This document shows positions 8,459-19,599 of a DNA stretch of 64,000 nt, one piece after another. This stretch comes from JAIBJN01 sp963811635 (lineage in GTDB: Bacteria; Actinomycetota; Thermoleophilia; Gaiellales; Gaiellaceae). Below the pieces are notes generated by a model, which was not told the DNA's origin, did no database searches, and saw only the letters and a list, made by a program, of their open reading frames with translations. The position numbers and the translations under genes are program-made. The stretch's first letter is position 1. Each line of letters opens with the position of its first letter. The DNA lies in the NCBI GenBank assembly GCA_963811635.1, contig CAWESB010000026.1, positions 1-64,000 on the forward strand. The letters run 5' to 3'.

Positions 8459-9205
8459 TCAGCGGCCCTGGAAGCCGGGCGGCCGCTTCTCGAGGAACGC
8501 CGCCAGCCCTTCGTGGGCATCGGCGGTCTCGAACAGCTGCTCGCAGAGGGCGGCCTCGCGGTCGAGCGCGCGCTCGAGCGCCTCGCGCTCGCCGATGTCG
8601 AGCAGCCGCTTCGAGCCGGCGACGGCGAGCGGGGCGAGCGCCGCGATGCGCTCGACGAGTCGCCGGGCCTCGGCCTCAACGTCCTCGACCACGGAGTCGA
8701 CCAGCCCGACCTGCCTCGCCTCCTCTGCGCTCACGAGCTCGCCCGTGAGCACCAGCCGGCGGGCGGCGCGCGGGGCAAGCAGGCTGAAGCCGTTCGAGAT
8801 CGAGAGCCCGATCGCCACCTCGGGGCAGCCGAAGCGCGAGGCCGGGCTCGCGACGCGGATGTCGCATGCCGCCGCCAGCTCGCAGGCGCCGCCGACGCAG
8901 ACACCGTCGACCGCCGCGATCACCGGCTGGGAGGCGGCGACCACCTCCCGGGTCAGGCGGTTGAAGCCGGCGAGCGTGGCCGCCCACTCCTCGGGGGTGA
9001 GCGTGGCCGTCTCGCGGAGGTCGTCTCCCGCCGAGAAGGCTCCGCCTTCGCCGTGGAGCACGATCGCGCGCGCGTCGCTGGCGCCCGCCTCGGCCAACGC
9101 GTCGCCGAGCGCGGCGAGCGTCGCCCGGTCCCAGGCGTTCAGCCGCTCGGGCCGCGACCAGCGGATCCAGGCCGCCGCGCCCTCCCGCTCGACCCGGAGG
9201 CTCAC
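8459..9205 (-). CDS. Enoyl-CoA hydratase/isomerase family protein
   Basis: A 248-residue crotonase-fold enzyme acting on CoA thioesters. The oxyanion-hole stretch GGAFSAGDDLRE is near residue 50 and AAVDGVCVGGACELAAACD at about 95-113. The usual second catalytic Glu region GCPEVAIGL follows. Its start overlaps the stop of the adenylate-forming ligase gene by four bases, so the two are probably co-translated and may act on the same acyl-CoA. It could be a hydratase, isomerase or ring-modifying enzyme; the sequence alone does not decide. Confidence 0.9.
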   Translation of the reverse strand: MSLRVEREGAAAWIRWSRPERLNAWDRATLAALGDALAEAGASDARAIVLHGEGGAFSAGDDLRETATLTPEEWAATLAGFNRLTREVVAASQPVIAAVDGVCVGGACELAAACDIRVASPASRFGCPEVAIGLSISNGFSLLAPRAARRLVLTGELVSAEEARQVGLVDSVVEDVEAEARRLVERIAALAPLAVAGSKRLLDIGEREALERALDREAALCEQLFETADAHEGLAAFLEKRPPGFQGR

Positions 9206-10500
9206 GGGCGCTCCTCTCCGTCGTACACACGGTAGAGCCGCTTGCTCTTCCCCTCCGACCGGGGCAGCGTCGCCGCTCGCACGACGCAGGTGAACTGAAG
9301 CTCCGCCTTGACCACCTCGGCCAACTCCGCCTCCTTGCCGTCGGCGCCCTCGGCGAGAATCTCAACCGGCGGCTCGACGGGGAAGCGGTCGAGCACGATC
9401 GCGAAACGGTCGATCCCGCGCTCGCGCAGCAGGCCCTCCAGCGAGCTCGGGAAGACGTTGACCCCACGCACCCGGAACATGTCGTCGCTGCGGCCGGCCA
9501 CGCGGAAGCGGAAGCCCGTGCGGCCGCAGGGGCACTCGATGCCGAGGATCTCCGCAAGGTCGCGCGAGCGGAAGCGCAAGACGGGAGAAGCCTCGCGCGC
9601 GAGATGGGTGAAGACGAGCTCTCCGCTCGCGCCAGGCTCGATCTCGACCGGGTCGCCCGACTCCGGCTCGATCAGCTCGACGAGCACGGCGTCCTGGCCG
9701 GAGAAATGCAGCCCGTCTCGCTCCTCGCACTCGGCGGCGAACGTGGCCCAGACGTCCGAGAGCCCGTACGTGTCCGACAGCTCGGCGCCCCAGAGCTCCT
9801 CGAGCCGCCGCCGCGTCCCGTCCAGCTGGCCCCCCGGCTCCCCCGCCACGATCAACCTCCGGAGGCCGAGCCCGCGCGGGTCGAGACCCGCGTCCTGCGC
9901 AGTCTCCGCCAGGTAGAGCGGATAGGTGAGTGTCGAGAAGATCGCCGTCGGACGCAGCTCCTGCCAGAGCTCGAGCAGGCGCTTGCTCTGGCCGAGCCCG
10001 ACCGGGACCATGGTCGCGCCCGTCTCCTCCAGGCCGTCGTGGTCGGCGAGCCCGCCCGTGTAGAAGCTGTAGTTGAGGCAGTGCAGGAGCACGTCGTCGG
10101 GCCGCGCGCCGGCTGCCCAGAAAGCGCGGGCGCCGATGCGGGCGGACGTGCGCAGGTCCTCGGGCGTGTACCCGAGCACGAGCGGCTTGCCGGTCGTGCC
10201 GGAGGTGAGGTGCACGCGCACGACGTCGACCAGGTCGACGCAGGCGAAGTCGCCGAGCGGCGGCTCGGCCTCCTGCGAGGCTCGAAGCTCCTCCTTCGTC
10301 GTGAACGGGATCCGGCGGAGATCCTCGGCGCTGAGGACGTGCTCGGGCCGCACGCCGCCCTCGGCGAGCTTGCGCCGGTAGAAGGGCGAGCGCTCGTAGC
10401 AGCGGGTCACCTGGTCGGTGAGCAGCTCCTCCTCGAGGCGCCGAGTCCAGGCAGGCGGCATGGTCTCGGTCCGCTCGTCGAAGTAGGCCGCCCACTCCAC
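9202..10500 (-). CDS. paaK: Phenylacetate-CoA ligase-like adenylate-forming enzyme
   Basis: A 432-residue PaaK-type ligase that would activate an aromatic acid with ATP and CoA. The AMP-binding P-loop-like motif VHLTSGTTGKPLVLGYT lies near residue 95, and SDTYGLSDVWATF near 240 matches the ANL family's core motif. The C-terminal PaaK domain contains RSDDMFRVRGVNVFPSSLE and a catalytic-lysine region near EGKSKRLYRVYD. Size matches phenylacetate-CoA ligases. It is followed by an overlapping enoyl-CoA hydratase gene and preceded by nitrilase and aminotransferase genes. Substrate assignment to phenylacetate is by family resemblance only. Confidence 0.85.
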   Translation of the reverse strand: MEWAAYFDERTETMPPAWTRRLEEELLTDQVTRCYERSPFYRRKLAEGGVRPEHVLSAEDLRRIPFTTKEELRASQEAEPPLGDFACVDLVDVVRVHLTSGTTGKPLVLGYTPEDLRTSARIGARAFWAAGARPDDVLLHCLNYSFYTGGLADHDGLEETGATMVPVGLGQSKRLLELWQELRPTAIFSTLTYPLYLAETAQDAGLDPRGLGLRRLIVAGEPGGQLDGTRRRLEELWGAELSDTYGLSDVWATFAAECEERDGLHFSGQDAVLVELIEPESGDPVEIEPGASGELVFTHLAREASPVLRFRSRDLAEILGIECPCGRTGFRFRVAGRSDDMFRVRGVNVFPSSLEGLLRERGIDRFAIVLDRFPVEPPVEILAEGADGKEAELAEVVKAELQFTCVVRAATLPRSEGKSKRLYRVYDGEERP

Positions 10501-10564
10501 GGCGGAAGGGTACGTCCTGAAACCCTGAAGGAACAGTCCGCCGGGAGGGGCGCTCGAAAGACCC

Positions 10565-11719
10565 TCAGAGGAGCGCGTCGAGGGCGTCCAGCGCGCGAGC
10601 GACGTCGGAGGAGTCGTTGAAGTGGTGAAACGAGAAGCGCACGGCCCCGAGCCGGGGCGAGACGATCACGCCCGCGTCGGCAAGGGCAGCGGCGACCTCC
10701 GGGCCGTCGCGGCCCGGGAAGCGGGCGATGACGATCCCGGCCCGGCGCTCGTCCTCGGCCGGAGTCAAGACCTCCGCGTCGAAGCGCTCGAGGCCGGCGG
10801 CCAGCTCGGCAACAAGCGCGAGGTCGTGCTCGAGGACGTTCTCGATCCCGAGATCGAGCAAATAGTCGACGGCCGCGGTCAGCGCCGCGCCCGCCGCGTA
10901 CGCGGGAGTCGAGTACTCGAGCCGCCGGGCCGACTGCGCCAGCGGGATGACCCTCGCGTCGAAGGCGAATGCGTCCTCCGTGGACTTCCAGCCGACAAAG
11001 AGCGGATCGAGCTGCTCCCAGAGCTCGGGCCGCAGGTAGCAGATGCCCGCCCCCGGGGCGGAGCAGAGCCACTTGTACCCCGAGCTGACGAGCACGTCGA
11101 CGCCGAGCGCGACCGCGTCGAGCGGGACGACGCCGGCGGACTGCGTCGCGTCGAGGACGAGTGTCGCATCCACCGAGCGCGCCAGCTCGACGAGCCCGGC
11201 TGGATCGAGCCGGTGGCCTGTCGCGTACTGGACGTGGCTGACGCAGATGACCGCGGTGTGCTCGTCCACGGCCGAGGCGATCGTGTCGAGAGAGAACGAG
11301 GCGGGATCGTCGAGCGCGGGCGCTAGCCGAACCTCGACCCCGGTGTCGCGCGCGAGCCGCAGCCACGGGTACGTGACGCTGGGGAACTCGAGGTCGGCCG
11401 AGACGACGTTCTCGCCGACGCCGGGCCTGAGCCACCACGCCACCTGGCAGAGCGCCTCGGTCGCGTGGGTGACGACCGCGACGTCGTCGGGCGTCGCGCC
11501 CAGGAGTCGCGCCGCAGCTGCGCGGGGGACGTCGCCGACGCGCTTCTCGACCTCGTCGTCGAACCCGACCGTGCCGCGGCCCGCGATCTGGCCGCCGAGC
11601 ATCTCGGCCGCGTGCCGCACCGGCAGCGGCTCGAGCCCGTACGAGCCCGTGTTCAGATAGACGACCTCCTCCAGGACCGGAAAGTCGCTGCGCGGTGAAA
11701 GGGCTGCGCGACCGCTCAC
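10565..11719 (-). CDS. Class V aminotransferase-fold PLP enzyme
   Basis: About 384 residues of the class V aminotransferase / cysteine desulfurase-like superfamily. The N-terminal YLNTGSYGLEP stretch is typical of the isopenicillin-N-epimerase-like subgroup. The PLP lysine is in SSGYKWLCSAPGAG at about residue 200, preceded by the VLDATQSAGVVPLD motif containing the PLP-contacting Asp. The GTG start at 11719 overlaps the nitrilase stop (GTGA). The reaction could be desulfuration, epimerisation or transamination; a narrow call is not justified. Confidence 0.85.
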   Translation of the reverse strand: MSGRAALSPRSDFPVLEEVVYLNTGSYGLEPLPVRHAAEMLGGQIAGRGTVGFDDEVEKRVGDVPRAAAARLLGATPDDVAVVTHATEALCQVAWWLRPGVGENVVSADLEFPSVTYPWLRLARDTGVEVRLAPALDDPASFSLDTIASAVDEHTAVICVSHVQYATGHRLDPAGLVELARSVDATLVLDATQSAGVVPLDAVALGVDVLVSSGYKWLCSAPGAGICYLRPELWEQLDPLFVGWKSTEDAFAFDARVIPLAQSARRLEYSTPAYAAGAALTAAVDYLLDLGIENVLEHDLALVAELAAGLERFDAEVLTPAEDERRAGIVIARFPGRDGPEVAAALADAGVIVSPRLGAVRFSFHHFNDSSDVARALDALDALL

Positions 11720-12636
11720 GACTCGGGAGCGTTGACCTCGAGCCTGAGCACGTCGGGCCGGTGGTAGTGGCCCGCGGGGTCGAAGCGCTGCCGCTCCTCG
11801 TGGAGCCTCGCAGGATCCAGCTCGGCGTAGAGGATGCCCTCCTCGTCGTAGAGCGGCCCTGCGAGGTAGGCCCCGTCGGGGCCGAGGACGGCGCTGCCGC
11901 CGCGGCCGACCAGGTCGACGCCGTCGAAGGCCTCCGCGAGCGGGAAGTCGTCCGGATAGGCCGCCGCCCGCTGGAAGTGGCACGGCGCGACCACGAACGC
12001 ACGCGACTCGCGCGCGAGGTGGACGAGGGTCGCCTGCCACTCGTCGGAGTCGTCCGCGGTCGACGCAACGTAGATCTCGACGCCCGACTCGTACAGTGAG
12101 AAGCGCGCGAGCGGCATGTAGTTCTCCCAGCAGATCAGCCCGCCGAGCCGGCCGAGCGGCGTCTCGATGGCGCGCAACCCCCGGCCGTCGCCCTGGCCCC
12201 AGATCAGCCGCTCGTGGTTGGTAGGTACGAGCTTGCGGTGATGGAGCGCGAGCGCGCCGTCCGCGTCGTGGTAGAGCAGGGTGTTGTAGAGGGTCCCGGG
12301 CCGCTCGGGGTCGATCTCGGTGACGCCGGTGACGAGCCAGACCCCGTGCTCCCGGGCGATCTCCCCGAGGCGGTCGGCCGTCGGGCCCGGCACCTCGACG
12401 GACTGCTCGGCGAGACGCGCGAACGCGGCCTTCGCGCGGGGGTCGGCCCAGCCGGCGAGGTACTTGGCCCAGACCGACGACGGGTAGGCCGGGAGGTAGG
12501 CCTCTGGGAAGACGACGAGCTCGGCGCCGTTCGCCTTTGCCTCGGCCGTTCGCTCCGCGAGGCGCTCGACGGACGCCTCGCGGTCGAGCACGACCGGCTC
12601 GACCTGGGCACAGGCGACGGTGACGGATCGGCGCAC
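11716..12636 (-). CDS. Nitrilase/carbon-nitrogen hydrolase family protein
   Basis: About 306 residues of the nitrilase superfamily, which hydrolyses C-N bonds. The catalytic triad motifs are visible: Glu in VVFPEAYLPAYP near residue 45, Lys in LHHRKLVPTNHER near 130, and Cys in GLICWENYMPLAR near 165. The ENYMP stretch after the Cys is typical of true nitrilases rather than amidases. The GTG at 12636 was chosen because it begins directly before the first strand (VTVACAQVEP); a longer in-frame start at 12702 adds poorly conserved residues. It leads a probable operon with the aminotransferase, ligase and hydratase genes. Confidence 0.87.
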   Translation of the reverse strand: MRRSVTVACAQVEPVVLDREASVERLAERTAEAKANGAELVVFPEAYLPAYPSSVWAKYLAGWADPRAKAAFARLAEQSVEVPGPTADRLGEIAREHGVWLVTGVTEIDPERPGTLYNTLLYHDADGALALHHRKLVPTNHERLIWGQGDGRGLRAIETPLGRLGGLICWENYMPLARFSLYESGVEIYVASTADDSDEWQATLVHLARESRAFVVAPCHFQRAAAYPDDFPLAEAFDGVDLVGRGGSAVLGPDGAYLAGPLYDEEGILYAELDPARLHEERQRFDPAGHYHRPDVLRLEVNAPES

Positions 12637-12733
12637 GAAAGGGGTTCTACCGAAAAAAGCTGCACTTTGCGAGAGTTCTGCCAACGGCCGCTTGACGGGC
12701 ATCGACGGGCGCCGATAGGCTCGCGCCTGCCAG

Positions 12734-12761
12734 ATCCGGTAAGCCCTCGGGCTCGCCGGAT
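12734..12761. other. Hairpin upstream of rmuC
   Basis: ATCCGG at 12734-12739 can pair with CCGGAT at 12756-12761, enclosing a second small stem AGCC/GGCT with a CTCG loop. It lies in the 188-base divergent space between the nitrilase and rmuC starts, about 65 bases before the rmuC ATG. There is no T-tract. Function unknown; it may be chance in GC-rich DNA. Confidence 0.35.
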
Positions 12762-12824
12762 TTGGCGCTTAACGAGGCGGTTTCGGGAGCGCCGTCCGAC
12801 GCCCTTTCTACTGTTCGACGGCCC

Positions 12825-13919
12825 ATGACCGGGATCGTTGTCATCTTCGTAGTCCTGGCCGCCGTCGTCGGCGGCGCCGTCTGGCTCGGCCGCGTGCTCA
12901 GGGCCGAGCTCGCGCGCGACCGCGTCGAGAGCTCGGAGCAGCTGGCCGGGCGCAGCGCCGACATCGACCGCCGCCTCGCCGGCCTGACCGAGACGATGGA
13001 CCGGCGGTTCGGCGAGCTCGACACCAAGGTCGACCGCCGGCTCGGCGAGATGGACGTGAAGGTCGACCGGCGACTCGCAGGCATGACTGAGACGTCGACC
13101 AAGATTCACGAGCGCCTCGGCAAGGTCGACGAGGCGACAGCGCAGATGAACGAGCGCGCGAAGGACTTCCAGCGCTTCGAGCAGCTCCTCCGCCCTCCGA
13201 AGGCGCGCGGCGGGGTCGGCGAGCTCATGCTCAAGCAGCTCCTGGCCGACGTGCTCCCGGTCGAGAAGTTCAGCCTCCAGTACGGCTTCACGAGCGGCGA
13301 GCGGGTGGACGCGGTCATCCGGCTCGACAGCATGCTCATCCCGATCGACGCGAAGTTCCCGCTCGACAACTTCCAGCGCGTGATCGACGCCGACGACGAC
13401 CAGGCCCGCGAGGTCCATGCCAGGGCGTTTGCGCGGGATGTGAAGATCCACATCGACGCGATCGCCGAAAAGTACATCCGCCCCGACGAGGGGACCTGCG
13501 AGTTCGCATTCATGTACCTGCCGACCGAGGGCGTCTACTACGAGTTGGTCTGCAACCGAATCGGCGGCGACGCCAACCCGGTCGGCCATGCGCAGAAGCG
13601 GAAGGTGTTCCCGGTCTCGCCGAACTCCTTCTACACGTACCTCCTCACCCTGGCCCAGGGCTTCAAGGGCCTGCAGATCGAGGAGCACGCCCACGAGGTC
13701 ATGGCCTACGTGGCCGACCTCAACCGGGACTTCGCCCGCTTCAAGTCGGACTTCGACGTGGTCGGCAGGCACCTGGGCAACGCGCAGACGAAGTACGCGG
13801 ATTCGGAGCGGCGCCTGTCGCGCTTCGAGACGAAGCTGGAGCGGGCCTCCGAGTCCGAGCTCCCGGAAGCGGAAGCGATCGAGCTCGCCGAGCTTCCCCG
13901 CGCGGCCGACGCCGCGTAG
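12825..13919 (+). CDS. rmuC: DNA recombination protein RmuC
   Basis: About 364 residues. RmuC proteins limit recombination at inverted repeats and are predicted nuclease-fold proteins. One membrane helix at residues 3-22 is followed by a long coiled coil to about residue 110 with repeated DRRLxxMxxKVDRRL-like units. The conserved RmuC core has the typical GGVGELMLKQLLADVLP, DAVIRLDSMLIPIDAKFPL and VYYELVCN-like segments. The ATG at 12825 was preferred over a start at 12762 because it begins immediately before the membrane helix. Confidence 0.93.
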   Translation: MTGIVVIFVVLAAVVGGAVWLGRVLRAELARDRVESSEQLAGRSADIDRRLAGLTETMDRRFGELDTKVDRRLGEMDVKVDRRLAGMTETSTKIHERLGKVDEATAQMNERAKDFQRFEQLLRPPKARGGVGELMLKQLLADVLPVEKFSLQYGFTSGERVDAVIRLDSMLIPIDAKFPLDNFQRVIDADDDQAREVHARAFARDVKIHIDAIAEKYIRPDEGTCEFAFMYLPTEGVYYELVCNRIGGDANPVGHAQKRKVFPVSPNSFYTYLLTLAQGFKGLQIEEHAHEVMAYVADLNRDFARFKSDFDVVGRHLGNAQTKYADSERRLSRFETKLERASESELPEAEAIELAELPRAADAA

Positions 13920-13954
13920 GCTCGCCCTTCCTATACTCGGGGTAGGGACGCGTC

Positions 13955-15858
<1,904 letters not shown>

Positions 15859-15862
<4 letters not shown>

Positions 15863-17001
15863 TAGCGGAGAAGCGCGCCGACGCCGTCGCCGGCGCCCAG
15901 GTCGTCGCGGCTCCTCACGGCCCAGACCTTCCCGCCGTGGGCGAGCGTCTGGTGGACGGCGAGATCGAGGGCGTCTTCCGAGTCCTCGAGCTTCGTCCCG
16001 TCGAGCGGGCACTTGCCGCCGTCGACCGAGAGGCGCCCGCAGGCCGGGCAGCGCTTGGCGGCGTGGTTCGCGCCCTCCCGGAAGAGCAGCAGCTCGACCC
16101 GCGCGTCCGAGGCGGCCTCGAGCGTTGCCGCCCAACCGGAGGAGGCCTTGCCCTTGCGGCCGACCTCGTCGGTCCAGCGTTCGACCGCATCCGTCTCGCG
16201 CTCGGCCCGCCAGCGCTCGAGCACCGGCGTGGCGGCGGCGAGCAACTCCGGCGGTTGGGCGTGCGCCTCGGCGTGCGCGACGCCGGCGAGCACCCCTCGC
16301 ACCTCCTGCGAGACGAGGCCCTCGAGCTCGGCCCACGTCTCCTCGCTGGCGATGACGACGACCTGGGGCTTGTGCAGGCGCCGCACGAAGCGGTCGAGCT
16401 CGTCGGCCACGCCCTTCAGATGCTCGTGAGTGAGCTCGTCGGCGTGCCGCTGCAGGCGCGCCTGCGCCCACCCGCCCTGGTCGTGGCGCCGCGGCTGCTC
16501 CTCGAAGTAGTCGGCCAGGTCTTCGAGCCGGCCGGCGCGGAGCCGGTAGAAGTGTCCCTGCTCGCGGCTGACGACGAGGATGAGCGCGCCCTCGCCGCGG
16601 CCGACGAGCGGCACGAGGGGGGCGAGGTAGAGGAGCTGGGCGACCCGAATCCCGTCCGGGACGACCTCGGTGAGCGGAAGCGGACGCCAGACGTTGTCGA
16701 GCCCGGCGCAGAAGATGGCGAGGCCGTGGGCGCCGTTCCGCTCGAACTCGGCTTCGAAGTAGCGGCGGATCCGGTCGAAGTCGTCGCGGAGGGCGACCTT
16801 CTGTTGGTGGTTCAGCTCGCGCCGCTTGCCGCCGTTCTGCTTGGCGGCGCCGTCGAGGAGCGAGTTGAGTCGCGTCTGCGCGTCACCCGTCGTCAGGCCC
16901 ACGCTCGGGTCGAGATCGAGGTAGACGCTGATCGCGAATCCGTTTTCGGCCTCGAACCCGGCCAGGTCTCGAAGCTCGTCCCAGGTCACGGTGCGTGCCA
17001 T
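15859..17001 (-). CDS. Bacterial eRF1-like (baeRF/Vms1-type) protein with C-terminal zinc ribbon
   Basis: A 380-residue protein resembling bacterial homologues of the eRF1/Vms1 peptidyl-tRNA hydrolase family. The N-terminal part (ISVYLDLDPS) and the middle VVSREQGHFYRLRAGRLEDL resemble that family. A C-terminal zinc ribbon has CPACGRLSVDGGKCPLDGT, with Cys pairs near residues 320 and 334. Such proteins are linked to ribosome rescue, but the catalytic Gln/Gly-type motif cannot be assigned confidently here. It is divergent from trxB and overlaps the histidine-kinase stop by four bases. Confidence 0.7.
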
Positions 17002-17113
17002 CCGGTTACCCCTTGTAGGTTTCCCCTCGAGGCCTAGAAGCTACACGCTGGAACACCAAGGGACCGCTCTTCGTTAAGAGATGCAGACAAAGAATTCGAC
17101 AGAGGTGGAGCAA

Positions 17114-18085
17114 TTGAACTCGAACGACGTGCGCGAAGTCATCGTGATCGGCGGCGCGGCTGCGGGCTATACCGCAGCCCTGTACGCGGCCCGGGCCAAC
17201 ATGAGCCCCCTCGTATTCGAAGGGGTGAACTGGGGCGGGCAGCTGATGATCACGAGCGACGTCGAGAACTACCCCGGGTACGCCGGCGGCGTGCTGGGGC
17301 CGGAGATGATGCAGGACTTCCGCAAGCAGGCGGAGCGCTTCGGCGCGGAGTTCGTCACCGACGACGTGACGAAGGTGGACTTCTCGGAGCGGCCCTTCCG
17401 CGTCTGGGTCGGCGAAGACGAGTACCGCGCGGAGACGGTCATCGTCGCCACGGGCGCGAACGCCCGCCAGCTCGGGCTCGAGTCCGAGCGCGTGCTCCAG
17501 GGCCGCGGCGTCTCCTACTGCGCGGTCTGTGACGCGGCCTTCTTCCGCGACAAGACGGTCGTCGTGGTCGGCGGCGGCGACTCGGCGATGGAGGAGGCGA
17601 CGTTCCTGGCGAAGTTCGCCTCGAAGGTCGTGCTCGTGCACCGACGCGACGTCTTCCGGGCCTCGCAGATCATGACCGACCGCGCGAAGGCGACCGAGAA
17701 GATCGAGTTCATCCTCGACTCGGTCGTCGACGAGGTGGTCGGCGACGGCGTCGTCACGGGCGTGATCGTCCACAACGTGAAGACCGACGAGCGGACGGAG
17801 ATCCCCGCCGACGGCCTCTTCGTCGCCATCGGCCACGACCCCAACACCGAGCTCTTCAAGGGGCAGCTCGACATGGATCCCGAGACCGGCTACCTGATCA
17901 CGAATGGCAAGAGCACCGAGACGAACATCCCCGGCGTGTTCGCGGCCGGCGACGTGCAGGACGACGTGTACCGGCAGGCGGTGACCGCCGCGGGCTCGGG
18001 CTGCATGGCGGCGCTCGACTCCGAGCGCTGGCTCGCGGCCCAGCACGGACACCTGCTGGACGCTCTGGCCGCACCGCGCAGCTAG
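17114..18085 (+). CDS. trxB: Thioredoxin-disulfide reductase
   Basis: About 323 residues. This FAD enzyme passes NADPH electrons to thioredoxin in the cytoplasm. The FAD-binding motif IGGAAAGYTAALYAARA is at about residues 11-27; the usual GSGPAG is varied to GGAAAG. The redox-active pair is CAVCD near residue 136. The NADPH motif VVVGGGDSAMEEA is near 155, and AAGDVQDDVYRQAVTAAGSG near 285. The TTG at 17114 was chosen because GAGGTG six bases upstream is a good ribosome site and because the longer ATG at 17081 has none; both are in frame. Divergent from the eRF1-like gene. Confidence 0.92.
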   Translation: MNSNDVREVIVIGGAAAGYTAALYAARANMSPLVFEGVNWGGQLMITSDVENYPGYAGGVLGPEMMQDFRKQAERFGAEFVTDDVTKVDFSERPFRVWVGEDEYRAETVIVATGANARQLGLESERVLQGRGVSYCAVCDAAFFRDKTVVVVGGGDSAMEEATFLAKFASKVVLVHRRDVFRASQIMTDRAKATEKIEFILDSVVDEVVGDGVVTGVIVHNVKTDERTEIPADGLFVAIGHDPNTELFKGQLDMDPETGYLITNGKSTETNIPGVFAAGDVQDDVYRQAVTAAGSGCMAALDSERWLAAQHGHLLDALAAPRS

Positions 18086-18094
18086 CTTTCCTCC

Positions 18095-18538
18095 GTGCCC
18101 TACTACATCTGCCCGAACTGCCGGCGGCGCTCGGTCGACGACGATGGGCTGGAGGGTCTTACCGGCCGTCCGGTCTCCTGCGCGAGCTGCGGCTTCGGTT
18201 TCCTCTTCGAGCTCATGGACGACTACTACCCGGCCCCAGGAACCGGGTTCGTCGTCTGCGACAAGGAGGGCCGGATCATCGCGACGGGACAGGGCTTCTT
18301 CGAGCTGACCGGCTACCGCGAGGCCGATCTCCTCGGGCGCGAGGTGATGACGGCGCTCTTCGAGCCGGAGGGCGACGGCCCCACGCCGGCAGCCCTCACC
18401 CTCGAGTACGGCGTCCGGCGCTTCGATCAGAAGCTGACGTTGCGCACGCGCGCGGGCGTGAGGAAAGTCGTCCGCGCCGACTTCTTCCCGGCGTACGACG
18501 AGGACGGCGGCCTGCTTGTCGCCGTCGCCCCGCGCTAG
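18095..18538 (+). CDS. Zinc-ribbon plus PAS domain protein
   Basis: A 147-residue protein. The N-terminal 45 residues form a zinc ribbon (YICPNCRRRSVDD then CASCGFGF). From about residue 50 a PAS-like domain follows (GFVVCDKEGRIIATGQGFF, ELTGYREADLLGREV). PAS domains sense ligands or bind partners. No output domain is present, so it may work by protein contact. It lies 9 bases after trxB in the same direction, probably one transcript, which hints at redox sensing; this is inference. Confidence 0.75.
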   Translation: MPYYICPNCRRRSVDDDGLEGLTGRPVSCASCGFGFLFELMDDYYPAPGTGFVVCDKEGRIIATGQGFFELTGYREADLLGREVMTALFEPEGDGPTPAALTLEYGVRRFDQKLTLRTRAGVRKVVRADFFPAYDEDGGLLVAVAPR

Positions 18539-18542
18539 CCGC

Positions 18543-19223
18543 CTAGACCCGGCTCGACGGGCACAGGTCGGTCAGGACGCACTCCTCGCAGCGCGGACGG
18601 CGCGCGTCGCAGACGCGGCGCCCGTGCCAGATGAGGAGATGCGGGAAGCGGGCCCAGTCCTCGCGCGGGACGAGGCGGATGAGGTCGCGCTCGATCTTGA
18701 CCGGGTCCTCCTGCTTCGTGAGGCCGAGCCGCTGCGAGAGTCGGCGCACGTGCGTGTCGACAACGATCCCCTGCGCCGCGCCACGCTCCGCCGCGACGAC
18801 GTTCGCCGTCTTGCGGCCGACGCCCGGGAGCCGCACCAGGTCGTCGAGGCGTTCGGGCACCTCGCCCCCGTACTCCTCGAGCAGCATCAGCATCGCGCCG
18901 CGGATGTTCCTGGTCTTCTGACGGAAGGTGCCCGTCGGCCGGATGTCGGCCTCCAGTTCCTCCACGGGCACGCTGAGGTAGTCCTCCGGCCGCCTGTACT
19001 TGACGAAGAGCTTGTCGGTCACGCGGTTGACGGTCACGTCCGTCGTCTGGGCGGAGAGCATCACCGAGATGAGGAGCTCGACGGGGTCGCGGAAGCGGAG
19101 CGCGATCGTCGCGTCCGGGTGGGCCCGAGCGAGGCGCTCCACGATCGGCCTGATCCGCTCGCGCTTGGGTGCGACGCGGCGACGGGCCTCGCGGACGTAG
19201 CTACGCGGCCCGGAGATCGCCAT
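18543..19223 (-). CDS. nth: Endonuclease III (DNA glycosylase/AP lyase)
   Basis: A 226-residue base-excision repair enzyme that removes oxidised pyrimidines and cuts at AP sites. The helix-hairpin-helix LPGVGRKTANVV holds the catalytic Lys (about residue 138). The catalytic Asp is in VVDTHVRR (about 156). A four-cysteine 4Fe-4S site, C-x6-C-x2-C-x5-C, occupies residues 205-221. Size and motifs are complete. It is convergent with the zinc-ribbon/PAS gene and divergent from the small membrane gene at 19249. Confidence 0.96.
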   Translation of the reverse strand: MAISGPRSYVREARRRVAPKRERIRPIVERLARAHPDATIALRFRDPVELLISVMLSAQTTDVTVNRVTDKLFVKYRRPEDYLSVPVEELEADIRPTGTFRQKTRNIRGAMLMLLEEYGGEVPERLDDLVRLPGVGRKTANVVAAERGAAQGIVVDTHVRRLSQRLGLTKQEDPVKIERDLIRLVPREDWARFPHLLIWHGRRVCDARRPRCEECVLTDLCPSSRV

Positions 19224-19248
19224 CCGAGGCCGATTGTAGGTTCCTCGG

Positions 19249-19599
19249 GTGGCTCAGGCGAAACCCCGCAAGGATCCGTTCGAGCGCCGCACGGTCTGGG
19301 TTCTCACCCTGGCGGTCCTGGCGCTGATCCTGCCTTCGGCCGGCCTGTCCCTGTACGGGGGCCCCGACTGGTGGACGGTGGCGATCTGGATCGCGGGGAA
19401 CGCGGCCCTCGTCCTCGCGATCGGCGCCGCCGGGCTTGCCCTCATGCCCACGCGCGCCGCCTTCCCGGCGGCAATCCGAGCACGTAGCAGCGCCGAGCTC
19501 GTCTCGGTGGCCATCGTCCTCCTCTGGCTCGGGCTGGCGCTCGTCTTCATCGACTATTCGATCATCGCCGTCGACGCGATCGGCGAGTCGAACTTCTAG
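19249..19599 (+). CDS. Small hypothetical membrane protein
   Basis: A 116-residue protein with a GTG start and three to four predicted membrane helices (about 15-35, 42-65, 83-105). A basic N-terminus (QAKPRKDPFERR) suggests it is cytoplasmic. No family was recognised. It is divergent from nth and its stop overlaps the convergent addA stop by four bases. Coding potential is supported by consistent hydrophobic segments and by the tight fit between neighbours. Confidence 0.6.
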   Translation: MAQAKPRKDPFERRTVWVLTLAVLALILPSAGLSLYGGPDWWTVAIWIAGNAALVLAIGAAGLALMPTRAAFPAAIRARSSAELVSVAIVLLWLGLALVFIDYSIIAVDAIGESNF

